DNA of 33,155 bases, from assembly GCA_900299405.1 (NCBI GenBank), contig OMJP01000042.1:1-33155 (forward strand). Direction: 5' to 3'. Shown here one piece after another: positions 16,296 through 23,885 of the stretch. Source of the stretch: a bacterium. Its GTDB lineage: Bacteria > Patescibacteriota > Microgenomatia > UBA1400 > PJMF01. Within the stretch, counting starts at the first letter, position 1, and the number at the start of each line of letters is the position of its first letter. The translations under genes were made by a program, and so were the position numbers. The notes under the pieces were generated by a model. The model did not search any database. It was not told the origin of the DNA and saw only the letters and a program-made list of their open reading frames with translations.

Positions 16296-18535
16296 ACTAA
16301 TTTATTTATCGTATCCCGCAAAATCGTTGCCAGCTCGAAATCTAGATCTTTGGCTGCTTGATTCATGCGGCGGGTTAGTTTGCGGGCGAGCTTTTCTTTT
16401 TCTGCAGGCAGCATGGCCGCTGGTTTGATGGCTTCGAGATTGATGACTTCTTTTTTGCTGAGACGAATGGTCATGCCTTTGAATTGCTCAGGAGAGTCTT
16501 TTTTCCGCTGTTTATCCGCATGGGTTTCTTCGCGCAGCAGCAGCTTCTCTCTAATAGGTTTGGAAATGCTGGTGGGAACGATGTTGTGTTCTTGGTTGTA
16601 TTTCACCTGGATTTCCCTGCGACGCTGAGTTTCTTCGATGGCTTGCTTCATCGATTTGGTGAGCTTGTCGGCGAACAGCATTGCTCGACCATTTTCGTGA
16701 CGGGCCGCTCGTCCCATGGTTTGTACTAGTGAGGTAGTGGAGCGCAGGAAGCCTTCTTTGTCAGCGTCGAGAATGGCGACCAAGCTCACTTCCGGTAGAT
16801 CCAAGCCTTCTCTGAGTAGGTTAATTCCCACCAGGACGTCGTACTCTCCTTGGCGCAGGTCATCCAAAATGTCGGAGCGATCCAGGGTGTCGATGTCAGA
16901 GTGAAGGTAGGCCACTTTCGGCCGCGGAACTTTGCTGATGTTTTTGATTGGTTCGATGTGGCGGTAGTGCTGTGGATCAATGGTATCAATTTTCATTTTG
17001 TCTACAGGAATAAATTCACTGCGCTGATGAACGGTTTCGGGATCAGGTTCGGCGTTTTTTTCTTGAAAGCTTTTGATGAGTTTGTCGACTTTTTCCGGAG
17101 TGTTGAGGTATTCGGTCAGGGCCTCCGCCATTTTTTTGGTCAGAGTGGTCACTAGTACTCTCTCCCCCATGGCTTTGCGACGAATGACTTCGATTACTAG
17201 ATCCTCGACTTGGTTTTCGATCGGTCGCAGCTCGATGATTGGGTCGACCAGGCCAGTCGGTCGGATCAGCTGCTCGGCGATTTGTTCTCCTGATTGCTGC
17301 TTTTCCCAGTCATCGGGAGTGGCAGAGACGTACATCAGCTGTGGATTGCGTTCCAAAAACTCATGGAATTGCAGGGGGCGGTTGTCCAGAGCGCTGGGCA
17401 GACGGAAGCCATACTCCACTAGGGTTTCTTTGCGCGAACGGTCGCCGTGGTACATCCCGCGAATTTGGGGAATGGTCATGTGGCTTTCGTCGATGATGGT
17501 CAGAAAAGAATCTAGGTTAAAACGTCGTTGATTTTCGGCAAAATAATCGAGCAGAGTATAAGGTGGTTGCCCGGGTTCGCGGCCATCAAAGTAGCGAGAG
17601 TAGTTTTCAATCCCATTTACAAAACCAAACTCGCGGATCATTTCCAGATCATAGTTTACTTTTTGTTTCAGGCGGTAGGCTTCCAGGGTTTTGCCTTGTT
17701 TTTCCAAAGCTTTCAACTGTCGCTCTAGCTCGTGCTCGATTTCTTTGAGGCCTTTTTGCTGAGCAGCTTCATTGAGCATGTAGTGTTTGGCGGGATAAAT
17801 GATGTAGCGCTGGGAATGGGGGTCTTTGCTTTGGTCCGTTACTCTGCCACCACTGATGGGATCGATTTCTTCGATTTTCTCGACTCTATTTTCCAGTGTT
17901 TCGATCTTGAGGGCGGTATCTTGGTAGGCTGGCCAAATTCTCAGGGTATCCCCTCTCAGTTGATAGGTTCCCCGGCGGAATTCATTTTTGGCGTTGTCGT
18001 ACTGCAGGTTTGCCAACTGTAGCAGCAAGGTCTGGCGCTGGATGATCTCCCCCTCTGCCAGCTGGAGCAGATTCTGGCCGTACTCGACTGGCGATCCCAG
18101 GTTATAGATACAGGAAACGGAAGCCACGACGATCACGTCTTTACGAGTTAGTAAGTTAGTGGTCGCTGCCAGACGTAACTTATCGATTTCGTCGTTGATG
18201 TCTGCTTCTTTCTCGATATACGTGTCGGTGGTGGGAATGTAGGCCTCTGGCTGGTAGTAGTCGTAATAGGAAACGAAATAGCTGACGGCGTTGTCGGGGA
18301 AAAAGTCGCGAAATTCCTGATATAGCTGGGCTGCCAGGGTTTTGTTGTGAGCGATTACCAGGGTTGGTTTTTGGGTGTTGGCGATGACGTTGGCCATGGT
18401 AAAGGTTTTTCCTGAGCCAGTGACGCCCAAGAGTGTCTGGTGGGGGCTGCCTTTTTCGACACTAGCGGTCAGTTCCTCTATCGCCTGAGGCTGATCTCCG
18501 GTTGGCTGGTATGGTGTTTTGAGGGCAAAATCCAT
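16292..18535 (-). CDS. uvrB: Excinuclease ABC subunit B
   Basis: The product is 747 aa when started at 18535 (MDFALKTPYQPTGDQ), which matches the family N-terminus. The longer frame upstream would cross the tRNA-Arg gene and is not used. Helicase motifs are present: GVTGSGKTF (Walker A), DESHMTI (Walker B), and the later VQTMGRAARH. The damage-clamping beta-hairpin is seen as YYDYYQPEAYIP. A C-terminal UVR segment (LTRRMNQAAKDLDFELATILRD) contacts UvrC. UvrB receives the lesion from UvrA, opens the DNA and recruits UvrC. It is about 75 aa longer than E. coli UvrB (673 aa). A TACAAT box ends 6 nt before this ATG, so a leaderless mRNA is likely. Confidence 0.97.
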   Translation of the reverse strand: MDFALKTPYQPTGDQPQAIEELTASVEKGSPHQTLLGVTGSGKTFTMANVIANTQKPTLVIAHNKTLAAQLYQEFRDFFPDNAVSYFVSYYDYYQPEAYIPTTDTYIEKEADINDEIDKLRLAATTNLLTRKDVIVVASVSCIYNLGSPVEYGQNLLQLAEGEIIQRQTLLLQLANLQYDNAKNEFRRGTYQLRGDTLRIWPAYQDTALKIETLENRVEKIEEIDPISGGRVTDQSKDPHSQRYIIYPAKHYMLNEAAQQKGLKEIEHELERQLKALEKQGKTLEAYRLKQKVNYDLEMIREFGFVNGIENYSRYFDGREPGQPPYTLLDYFAENQRRFNLDSFLTIIDESHMTIPQIRGMYHGDRSRKETLVEYGFRLPSALDNRPLQFHEFLERNPQLMYVSATPDDWEKQQSGEQIAEQLIRPTGLVDPIIELRPIENQVEDLVIEVIRRKAMGERVLVTTLTKKMAEALTEYLNTPEKVDKLIKSFQEKNAEPDPETVHQRSEFIPVDKMKIDTIDPQHYRHIEPIKNISKVPRPKVAYLHSDIDTLDRSDILDDLRQGEYDVLVGINLLREGLDLPEVSLVAILDADKEGFLRSTTSLVQTMGRAARHENGRAMLFADKLTKSMKQAIEETQRRREIQVKYNQEHNIVPTSISKPIREKLLLREETHADKQRKKDSPEQFKGMTIRLSKKEVINLEAIKPAAMLPAEKEKLARKLTRRMNQAAKDLDFELATILRDTINKLV

Positions 18536-18541
18536 AACCAT

Positions 18542-18547
18542 ATTGTA
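18542..18547 (-). promoter_or_regulatory. -10 box for uvrB, predicted leaderless start
   Basis: TACAAT on the minus strand directly abuts an ATG at 18541. Transcription starting 7 nt past the box would begin at the second ATG (18535), which is the start that matches other UvrB proteins. Confidence 0.5.
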
Positions 18548-18618
18548 ACTGCTGAGGCAATCCAGGCTCTCACTAGAAAAAAACAAGCTTTTTGAGATAA
18601 TATTGTATCTGGTAGAAT

Positions 18619-18692
18619 GCGCCAATAGCTCAGCTGGATAGAGCAACTGCCTTCTAAGCAGTAGGTCACAGGTTCGAATCCTGTTTGGCGCA
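18619..18692 (+). tRNA. trnR(tct): tRNA-Arg (TCT)
   Basis: A 74-nt cloverleaf with acceptor GCGCCAA/TTGGCGC, D arm GCTCAGCTGGATAGAGC, anticodon stem CTGC/GCAG around CTTCTAA (anticodon TCT, reads AGA and AGG), T loop TTCGAAT and discriminator A. No CCA is encoded. It is the first gene of the AT-rich tRNA/nuclease island. Its U34 makes it a possible Elp3 substrate. Confidence 0.97.
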
Positions 18693-18729
18693 CAAGCTTT
18701 TAGTACATTAACATGTCAAATTTAGTTTT

Positions 18730-18735
18730 TATAAT
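18730..18735 (+). promoter_or_regulatory. -10 box for the HNH gene, predicted leaderless start
   Basis: TATAAT ends 6 nt before the ATG at 18742. No Shine-Dalgarno or clear -35 is visible. Confidence 0.45.
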
Positions 18736-18741
18736 TAATTT

Positions 18742-19224
18742 ATGCCAATTGTAGGCTGTGGAATTTGTGACAAAAATTTTTATGTTAAACCTAGTCATCA
18801 AAAACTAGGTTGGGGTAAATATTGTTCTCTTGAATGCAGATCTAAATCTCAACTAAAAGGAAAATTTTTTAATTGTTTGGTTTGTAAAAAAGAATTTTAT
18901 CGTTCTCCATCGAAAATAAAACACTCCAAAAGTGGCAACTTTTTTTGCAGCAAGGCTTGTCATATGGGTTGGAAAAATTCTCAAGCAATTGAAGAGAGAC
19001 ATCCTAATTGGTCCGGAGGCACACAAGCTTATAGAAATATTTTGAAAAGAAGTGGCAGAAAAAGATATTGCACTGGTTGTAAAATTTCTGACAAAAGAGT
19101 TTTAGTGGTTCACCACATAGACCAAAATCGTAAAAATAATGATTTATCAAATCTCGCTTGGCTGTGCCAAAACTGTCACCATTTGATACATTATCACAAA
19201 AATTTTAAAATTAAGTTTGACTGA
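18742..19224 (+). CDS. HNH endonuclease with two N-terminal zinc fingers
   Basis: A 160-aa protein. Residues about 6-35 and 45-75 each form a Cys-x2-Cys...Cys-x3-Cys finger (CGICDKNF...CSLEC; CLVCKKEF...CSKAC). The C-terminal HNH domain has CTGC, then VVHHIDQNRKNNDLSNLAWLC and CQNCHHLIHYH, with the paired His residues of the ββα-metal nuclease fold and zinc-binding CxxC pairs. This matches phage and homing-type HNH nucleases. It lies between tRNA-Arg and tRNA-His, and is markedly more AT-rich and Lys/Asn-rich than its neighbours, which suggests transfer. TATAAT at 18730-18735 lies 6 nt before the ATG, so it may be leaderless. Its target is unknown; a tRNA-gene site is a guess from position. 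Confidence 0.88.
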   Translation: MPIVGCGICDKNFYVKPSHQKLGWGKYCSLECRSKSQLKGKFFNCLVCKKEFYRSPSKIKHSKSGNFFCSKACHMGWKNSQAIEERHPNWSGGTQAYRNILKRSGRKRYCTGCKISDKRVLVVHHIDQNRKNNDLSNLAWLCQNCHHLIHYHKNFKIKFD

Positions 19225-19240
19225 GAGTCATTAACATTAT

Positions 19241-19315
19241 GGTGCCTGTAGCTCAGGGGTTTAGAGCGCCGCTCTGTGGAAGCGGAGGTCGCGAGTTCAA
19301 TTCTCGTCAGGCACC
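19241..19315 (+). tRNA. trnH(gtg): tRNA-His (GTG)
   Basis: A 75-nt tRNA with acceptor GTGCCTG/CAGGCAC plus the extra G-1 (19241) facing C73 (19315), the identity mark of tRNA-His. The D arm is GCTCAGGGGTTTAGAGC, the anticodon stem CCGCT/AGCGG surrounds CTGTGGA (anticodon GTG), and the T loop is TTCAATT. The bases after C73 are CAT, so CCA is not fully encoded. The next gene starts only 5 nt later. Confidence 0.96.
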
Positions 19316-19319
19316 CATC

Positions 19320-19781
19320 ATGATTTATAAAATTAATAAATCAATTACACCTCAACAGGTTGGAATTTCTGGAGAATACTTTGTTGCTGGAGAGCTAACT
19401 AGAAGAGGTTTTATAGCCTCTATTACACTTAGAAATTCTGAAGGAATTGATATTATTTGCACCACACCAGATTCTGCAAGACAGATTTCTATCCAGGTTA
19501 AAACATCTAAAATTAACAAACCATCTTGGATTTTGAACAAAAAATCAGAAAATAAGCACTCAAAAAACTTTTTTTATATTTTTGTAATTATACCTAATAT
19601 TACATCTAAACCGGAATATTATATTGTTCCAAGCAAAAATGTTTCTGACTTTATTTCAAAATCACATAAAAACTGGCTTTCTGGAAAAAAGAAAAATGGC
19701 GGGTTTAGAAAAGATACCAATATGAGAGTCTTTAAAGATGGAGAGAATAATTTTAAAGACAGGTGGGATTTACTTATTTAG
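19320..19781 (+). CDS. PD-(D/E)XK nuclease-like protein (intron/homing-associated type)
   Basis: The product is 153 aa when started at 19320 (MIYKINKS). A start at 19239 would translate the tRNA-His gene and is rejected. Residues about 12-70 fit the PD-(D/E)XK core: an early Glu helix (GISGEYFVAGELTRRGF), an Asp strand (GIDIICT) and the QVKTS strand with its catalytic Lys. The layout resembles the group-I-intron-associated PD-(D/E)XK nuclease family, but the match is by motif only. The start codon lies 5 nt past the tRNA-His 3' end, so it is probably expressed from the tRNA transcript. Like the HNH gene, it is AT-rich and looks acquired. It could equally be a Mrr- or resolvase-type nuclease. 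Confidence 0.7.
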   Translation: MIYKINKSITPQQVGISGEYFVAGELTRRGFIASITLRNSEGIDIICTTPDSARQISIQVKTSKINKPSWILNKKSENKHSKNFFYIFVIIPNITSKPEYYIVPSKNVSDFISKSHKNWLSGKKKNGGFRKDTNMRVFKDGENNFKDRWDLLI

Positions 19782-19827
19782 AGATATTTTGGTTTTCAAC
19801 TAATACTTAATTATCAATAATAATTAA

Positions 19828-20598
19828 ATGCAACAATCTAACTTAACTCTCGGATCAGGCCTAATCCGTATTGGTAGACCCTGGGGAGCAAGTGGTCGAC
19901 CGGTTCCCACAGAAAAACAGGCTTTGGAATTTTTAGAAACAGCTTTTTCTTTGGGTATTCGCTTTTTTGATACAGCCCCATCATATGGTTTAAGCGAACA
20001 AAGATTGGGAAAATTCCTTCAAAGCTTAACTGAAAGTGAAAGAAAGACTTCAACCATAGCCACCAAATTTGGCGAACATTGGGATTTTGAGAAAAATGAG
20101 CCCTATACAGATCATTCCTACGAAGCCTTAGTTGAAAGTATCGATAAAAGTATTAGCTTGCTTGGAAAAATAGACGTTTTACAATTGCACAAATCTTCTC
20201 CAGAGCTACTGATGAATGAAGGCGTTAATAAGGCATTTGAATATGCCAAGAAAAAAGGGGTAAAATCTTTTGGAGCAAGCGTGTCAGATCTTAAAACAGG
20301 AATTTTAGTCTGCGAGGACAATAGGCTTGAATATATTCAGCTCCCATACAACGAAGAAAGAACTGAGCTAAGACCAGTTATTGATCTTGCCGATCAAAAA
20401 AATAAGCAGATCTTATTTAACAGACCATTTACCATGGGATCTGCAGTTAGCGGATTGGTTAATGAAGGTAAGGAAAATAAGATAATGAATGCTTTTTCCT
20501 TTATACTGAAAACTAACTCTTCTGGAGTAATTCTTTCTGGAACGGCATCGGCAAAACATTTAAAAGAAAATATTGGATTGTTTAATAAAACAAAATAA
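19828..20598 (+). CDS. Aldo/keto reductase family protein
   Basis: A 256-aa TIM-barrel oxidoreductase, shorter than the usual 300-330 aa. The catalytic tetrad is present: D48 (FFDTAPSYG), Y53, K80 (ATKFGE) and H121 (LQLHKSS). The glycine-rich opening LGSGLIRIGRPWG and the late SGVILSGTASAKHL stretch (NADPH 2'-phosphate region) fit the family. It reduces a sugar or small carbonyl using NADPH; the substrate is unknown. An AATAAT box ends 6 nt before the ATG (19816-19821), so the mRNA may be leaderless. It ends 3 nt before the methyltransferase gene and is AT-rich like the nuclease island before it. Confidence 0.88.
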   Translation: MQQSNLTLGSGLIRIGRPWGASGRPVPTEKQALEFLETAFSLGIRFFDTAPSYGLSEQRLGKFLQSLTESERKTSTIATKFGEHWDFEKNEPYTDHSYEALVESIDKSISLLGKIDVLQLHKSSPELLMNEGVNKAFEYAKKKGVKSFGASVSDLKTGILVCEDNRLEYIQLPYNEERTELRPVIDLADQKNKQILFNRPFTMGSAVSGLVNEGKENKIMNAFSFILKTNSSGVILSGTASAKHLKENIGLFNKTK

Positions 20599-20601
20599 AT
20601 A

Positions 20602-21351
20602 ATGGAAGACTATCTTTACCAAGACCTTTATGAGCTGGAGGATCAGCACTGGTGGCATCGGGCGAAGCGAGCGCTGGCGCTGGAGACTATCAGCCGGCTG
20701 AAAAGAAAAAAAATCTTGTCTGCTCGTCCGAAGCTACTGGATCTGGGTTGTGGTACAGGCAGGAATCTGCAGGCTTTCGCTAAAAGCAATGAAGTTTATG
20801 GACTGGATTTTTCTAAAGAAGCAGTTCGGTTTTGTGAAAAAAGAGGTTTGAAAAAAGTGAAGCAAGCTTCAGCGATGGAAACACCATATGAGGATGGCAA
20901 GTTTGAGTTTATTACCGCTTTGGATATCATCGAACATACAGATGATCAGGCAGTGTTGAAAGAATGCTGGCGAATTTTGCAGCCAGGAGGCGCAATGCTG
21001 ATCACCGTACCAGCCTATCAATGGGCTTGGAGCAAGTGGGATGAAGTCTTACACCATCAGCGACGCTATACTCGGGCAAGTTTGAGAGCAGTTTTAGAGG
21101 AACAAGGATTCATGATCAAAAAAATCAGCTACCTCTACTCTTTTCTACTACTGCCAGCAGTGATCGTGAGAAAAATCAAAGATCTCTTCTACCCCGACCA
21201 ATACCCGTCAGATTTCAAATTATCCAATAGCCTGATTAATGTAGTGCTGGAAAAACTATGTGCTCTGGAAAGAATTGTTTTTTGGAAATTAGGCATTCCT
21301 TTTGGCACCAGCGTAGTAGCGATCGCAGTCAAACCGAATGATGAAAAATAA
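20602..21351 (+). CDS. Class I SAM-dependent methyltransferase
   Basis: A 249-aa protein. The SAM site LLDLGCGTGRNL (about residues 47-58) is followed by acidic VYGLDFS, and then by FITALDIIEHTDDQ and LQPGGAMLITVPAY, the later Rossmann motifs. The N-terminus (LYELEDQHWWHRAKR) is typical of methyltransferases found in cell-surface glycan gene clusters. It overlaps the next gene (GT2) by 14 nt, so the two are translated together and probably share a pathway. GC content returns to the local level here, unlike the gene before it. The substrate is not evident. Confidence 0.88.
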   Translation: MEDYLYQDLYELEDQHWWHRAKRALALETISRLKRKKILSARPKLLDLGCGTGRNLQAFAKSNEVYGLDFSKEAVRFCEKRGLKKVKQASAMETPYEDGKFEFITALDIIEHTDDQAVLKECWRILQPGGAMLITVPAYQWAWSKWDEVLHHQRRYTRASLRAVLEEQGFMIKKISYLYSFLLLPAVIVRKIKDLFYPDQYPSDFKLSNSLINVVLEKLCALERIVFWKLGIPFGTSVVAIAVKPNDEK

Positions 21352-22096
21352 GCACCAACCTTTACTATCGGTGATCGTGCCAGTCTACAACGAAGAAATT
21401 CGCCTAGAAAACCTACCCAAAATCATTAGTTACCTCAAGGAGTTGAAGCAAGAAAAGCAAACATCTATCGAGCTGATCTTTGTCGATGATGGCAGTCAGG
21501 ACAAAACCAAGAAAATTCTCACTCAGCAACAGCAAAAAAAGAACTTGAAGCTCATCAGCTATCAACCCAACCAAGGCAAAGGACAAGCGATTGCCACCGG
21601 CATGCTGGCAGCCAAAGGCCAGTGGCGACTGTTTATGGATGTGGACCTGTCAGTGCCGCTCAGTGCGATTGAAGAATTGTTATCGATCCTCAACAAACGA
21701 CAAAAACCAGACATCGTGATCGCTACTCGCCGCACTGATCAAGCAGCCATCGTGGCCAACCAGCAAGTGCTGCGCAAATCTTTGGGGGTGGCTTTTTTTG
21801 AACTCACTCGCTGGTGGCTGGGTTTAAAGGTCAGTGACATCACCTGCGGATTCAAATGTTTTTCCCAGGAAGCAACAGAACAAATCTTCAGCAAACTAAC
21901 CATTAAGCGCTGGAGTTTTGATGCTGAAATCTTAGCTCTAGCTGAGCTTTATAAATTCAAGATTGCAGAGCTGCCGGTCAAGTGGACCAATGACGAGCGC
22001 TCCAAAGTGAAGTTTCCGGGAGATTTAATCAAATCGCTAACAGATCTAATGAAAATCAAAAAGAATTTACTTTTGGGAAACTATTCCGCTGATTAA
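21338..22096 (+). CDS. GT2 glycosyltransferase, dolichyl/polyprenyl-phosphate sugar synthase-like
   Basis: A 252-aa GT-A fold enzyme. LSVIVPVYNEEIRL opens the nucleotide-sugar fold, FVDDGSQDKT is the first acidic motif, NQGKGQAIATGMLAAKG is typical of the Alg5/DPM1 group, and MDVDLSVPLSAIEELL carries the DxD metal site. DITCGFKCF and the RWSFDAEILAL stretch are also characteristic of polyprenyl-phosphate glucosyltransferases. It has no membrane helix of its own. It would load a sugar onto a lipid carrier for later transfer outside the cell, possibly by the GT-C-like membrane protein encoded just downstream on the opposite strand. The start overlaps the methyltransferase gene; a second ATG lies at 21341. 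Confidence 0.9.
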   Translation: MMKNKHQPLLSVIVPVYNEEIRLENLPKIISYLKELKQEKQTSIELIFVDDGSQDKTKKILTQQQQKKNLKLISYQPNQGKGQAIATGMLAAKGQWRLFMDVDLSVPLSAIEELLSILNKRQKPDIVIATRRTDQAAIVANQQVLRKSLGVAFFELTRWWLGLKVSDITCGFKCFSQEATEQIFSKLTIKRWSFDAEILALAELYKFKIAELPVKWTNDERSKVKFPGDLIKSLTDLMKIKKNLLLGNYSAD

Positions 22097-23811
22097 TTAC
22101 ATTCAACCAAGGTTAAATTATTTTCTTGCTGATCAATAAAGATGCTATCAGCTGGACAAAACTCGTCGTCTTCGCTGGCAACCTGTTGTAACGCTTTTCT
22201 GCCGTCGGCATTTTCCAGCCCCAGCAGTGTCAGCATCGTCGGGTCAGCCCAGTAAACCGACCTACCAGTAAGAGCAGGAATTAGAGAATACTCTGTCAGC
22301 TCCTGATCGAGAATGATGGTTTTGTCTTCTGGAAAGTCTAGGTTTTGGATATTGTTGATAAGCTGCGGAGACAAGTTTTGGTACTGTTGATCAGTAAGAT
22401 TTTGTTGAACTGTCAAAACAGTGGTTGGTAGAGCTATTAGCAGCAGCAAGCCTAACAACAACAATCTATGCCTGTTGTTAGCAATTATTTTGGGCAATGT
22501 TAGTATCAGCAGCAACACCGCTGGTACAGGTGCGTAATGCATGAATTGAATAGAGTTCCAAACCACTCCGTCTTGAATTAAGAAACTAGGAATCAAAATA
22601 CTGAGTAATAACGTTCCCACCAAGATCAGGAGGCAGTCATTGTGCGAGGCTTTTTTCCTGGTTAGTGAAATAAGCCAGGTGAATAGCCCCGCCAATTTTA
22701 CTCCTAGCGCACCAACCAAAAAAACAGCTAGCCCAATCAGCCAGTGCAGAGCCAATCTGGCGGTTCCTCCACCAGCCACAAAAGTCAGTCGTTGCAGTTC
22801 CCAGGTGTCGAAGTTGAGATGATCGCCAGCTTCGAACATTGTTTTGACGAACCATCCTGGTGCCCAAATAAAAGGATTGCCCAAAGAGCTGCGATTGGCC
22901 AGCAGAGAAATTCCCGCCAGCGCTCCACCAATTAAGCTGGTTTTGAAAAGAGTGTTGTTTTTCTTGGTTAGCAATTCATAAACTCCTATTAAGAAAATTG
23001 GTGGGATTACTACTAGGGCTGCATAGACTTTAATACTTGCTAGAGATCCTAACAACACCGCCGCCAGCCACAACCATTTCTTTCTCAATTTTTGATTGAA
23101 CAGCAAAAAATAAATCGCGTTGACGACACACAAAGAAAACAACAGCTGATGATTGATGGGATACGCCACCGGCTGATCTAGCCAGAAAATAGTGTGGTGA
23201 AATTGTTTGATGGGGAAAAACAAGGGCGCTAAATAGGCAAAGCCTGCCCCGATAGTGATGAGTAAAGATCCTAGTAAAGCCTCTCGCTTATCTTTAACAA
23301 GACTGGAGACCAAGGCCAGTGAGGTGCCAGCGAAAAGCAGTGCCAAGATGTAAGGAGCGATAAAAGTATAAAGAACCAATGGGTCTAAACCAGAAAAATA
23401 GCTAACCGCCGCCAACACCAGATCATATGAATAGTGATAACCGCTCAAGCTAGTGCCCGAGAAAACAGGGTTTTCTGGAGGAGAGCCCTGCATGGCGGAG
23501 CTAATCACCGCCACGTGCCAGAGACTGTCGTGGAAATTGCTGATATGCAGGGTTAGGCCGCTATTTTCGTTATACCTCTGCCCAAAAGTGAAACTAGTAA
23601 GTCCAAGCAAACTAACAATAAAAAACAGAATGGTTAGTAAGTTTTTTTTGGGAAAAGTAATTTTTTCGGAAAAGTGTTTTTTGAAAAACAAGATAGAAAT
23701 CAGCAGAAAAATCGGAGCGCTAACCCACACTGGAATAGCAATCAGATTCAGCAAATACAAAAAGACGCTCAAACTAGCCAGCCAACTGACGATAATGATA
23801 GAGATCGGCAT
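22093..23811 (-). CDS. Polytopic membrane protein, probable GT-C glycosyltransferase
   Basis: A 572-aa protein with about 11-13 hydrophobic helices and a soluble C-terminal tail of about 100 residues. The first large outside loop contains FHDSLWHVAVISSAMQ and SGYHYSYDL; an acidic residue plus His in this loop is the usual catalytic feature of GT-C glycosyltransferases that use lipid-linked sugars. The family assignment is by topology and this loop only. Its gene is convergent with the GT2 gene (4-nt overlap of the 3' ends), which makes a donor/transferase pair plausible. The upstream region is shared with pyruvate kinase; TATAAA lies 9 nt before the ATG. Confidence 0.65.
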   Translation of the reverse strand: MPISIIIVSWLASLSVFLYLLNLIAIPVWVSAPIFLLISILFFKKHFSEKITFPKKNLLTILFFIVSLLGLTSFTFGQRYNENSGLTLHISNFHDSLWHVAVISSAMQGSPPENPVFSGTSLSGYHYSYDLVLAAVSYFSGLDPLVLYTFIAPYILALLFAGTSLALVSSLVKDKREALLGSLLITIGAGFAYLAPLFFPIKQFHHTIFWLDQPVAYPINHQLLFSLCVVNAIYFLLFNQKLRKKWLWLAAVLLGSLASIKVYAALVVIPPIFLIGVYELLTKKNNTLFKTSLIGGALAGISLLANRSSLGNPFIWAPGWFVKTMFEAGDHLNFDTWELQRLTFVAGGGTARLALHWLIGLAVFLVGALGVKLAGLFTWLISLTRKKASHNDCLLILVGTLLLSILIPSFLIQDGVVWNSIQFMHYAPVPAVLLLILTLPKIIANNRHRLLLLGLLLLIALPTTVLTVQQNLTDQQYQNLSPQLINNIQNLDFPEDKTIILDQELTEYSLIPALTGRSVYWADPTMLTLLGLENADGRKALQQVASEDDEFCPADSIFIDQQENNLTLVECN

Positions 23812-23835
23812 CTTTCTAAGTTTATACTATTTGCT

Positions 23836-23841
23836 TATAAT
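23836..23841 (+). promoter_or_regulatory. -10 box for pyruvate kinase
   Basis: TATAAT, with a weak -35 (TTTCTA, 23813-23818) at 17 nt. The start would be near 23848, exactly at the first base of the hairpin at 23848-23879. Confidence 0.5.
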
Positions 23842-23847
23842 AAACCC

Positions 23848-23879
23848 AACTGCCCAATCCCCTTTTCGATTAGGTAGTT
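23848..23879 (+). promoter_or_regulatory. 5' UTR hairpin of pyruvate kinase mRNA
   Basis: AACTGCCCAATC pairs with GATTAGGTAGTT (12 positions, one G-U, one mismatch) around an 8-nt C/T-rich loop. It fills the leader from the predicted start to 6 nt before the ATG and includes the only AGG-type ribosome-site candidate, so it could control translation or protect the 5' end. No T-run follows. Confidence 0.6.
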
Positions 23880-23885
23880 TTGCGT

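Noticed and set aside
18536-18646. Longer UvrB start at 18646
   Set aside because: It would read through tRNA-Arg on the opposite strand; the family N-terminus begins at 18535.
19239-19319. Start of the PD-(D/E)XK-like gene inside tRNA-His
   Set aside because: The extra 27 residues are a translation of the tRNA itself; the ATG at 19320 is the natural start.
18619-19827. Integrated element with tRNA attachment sites
   Set aside because: No integrase and no duplicated tRNA 3' end were found downstream to about 20600; the nuclease-island reading fits better.
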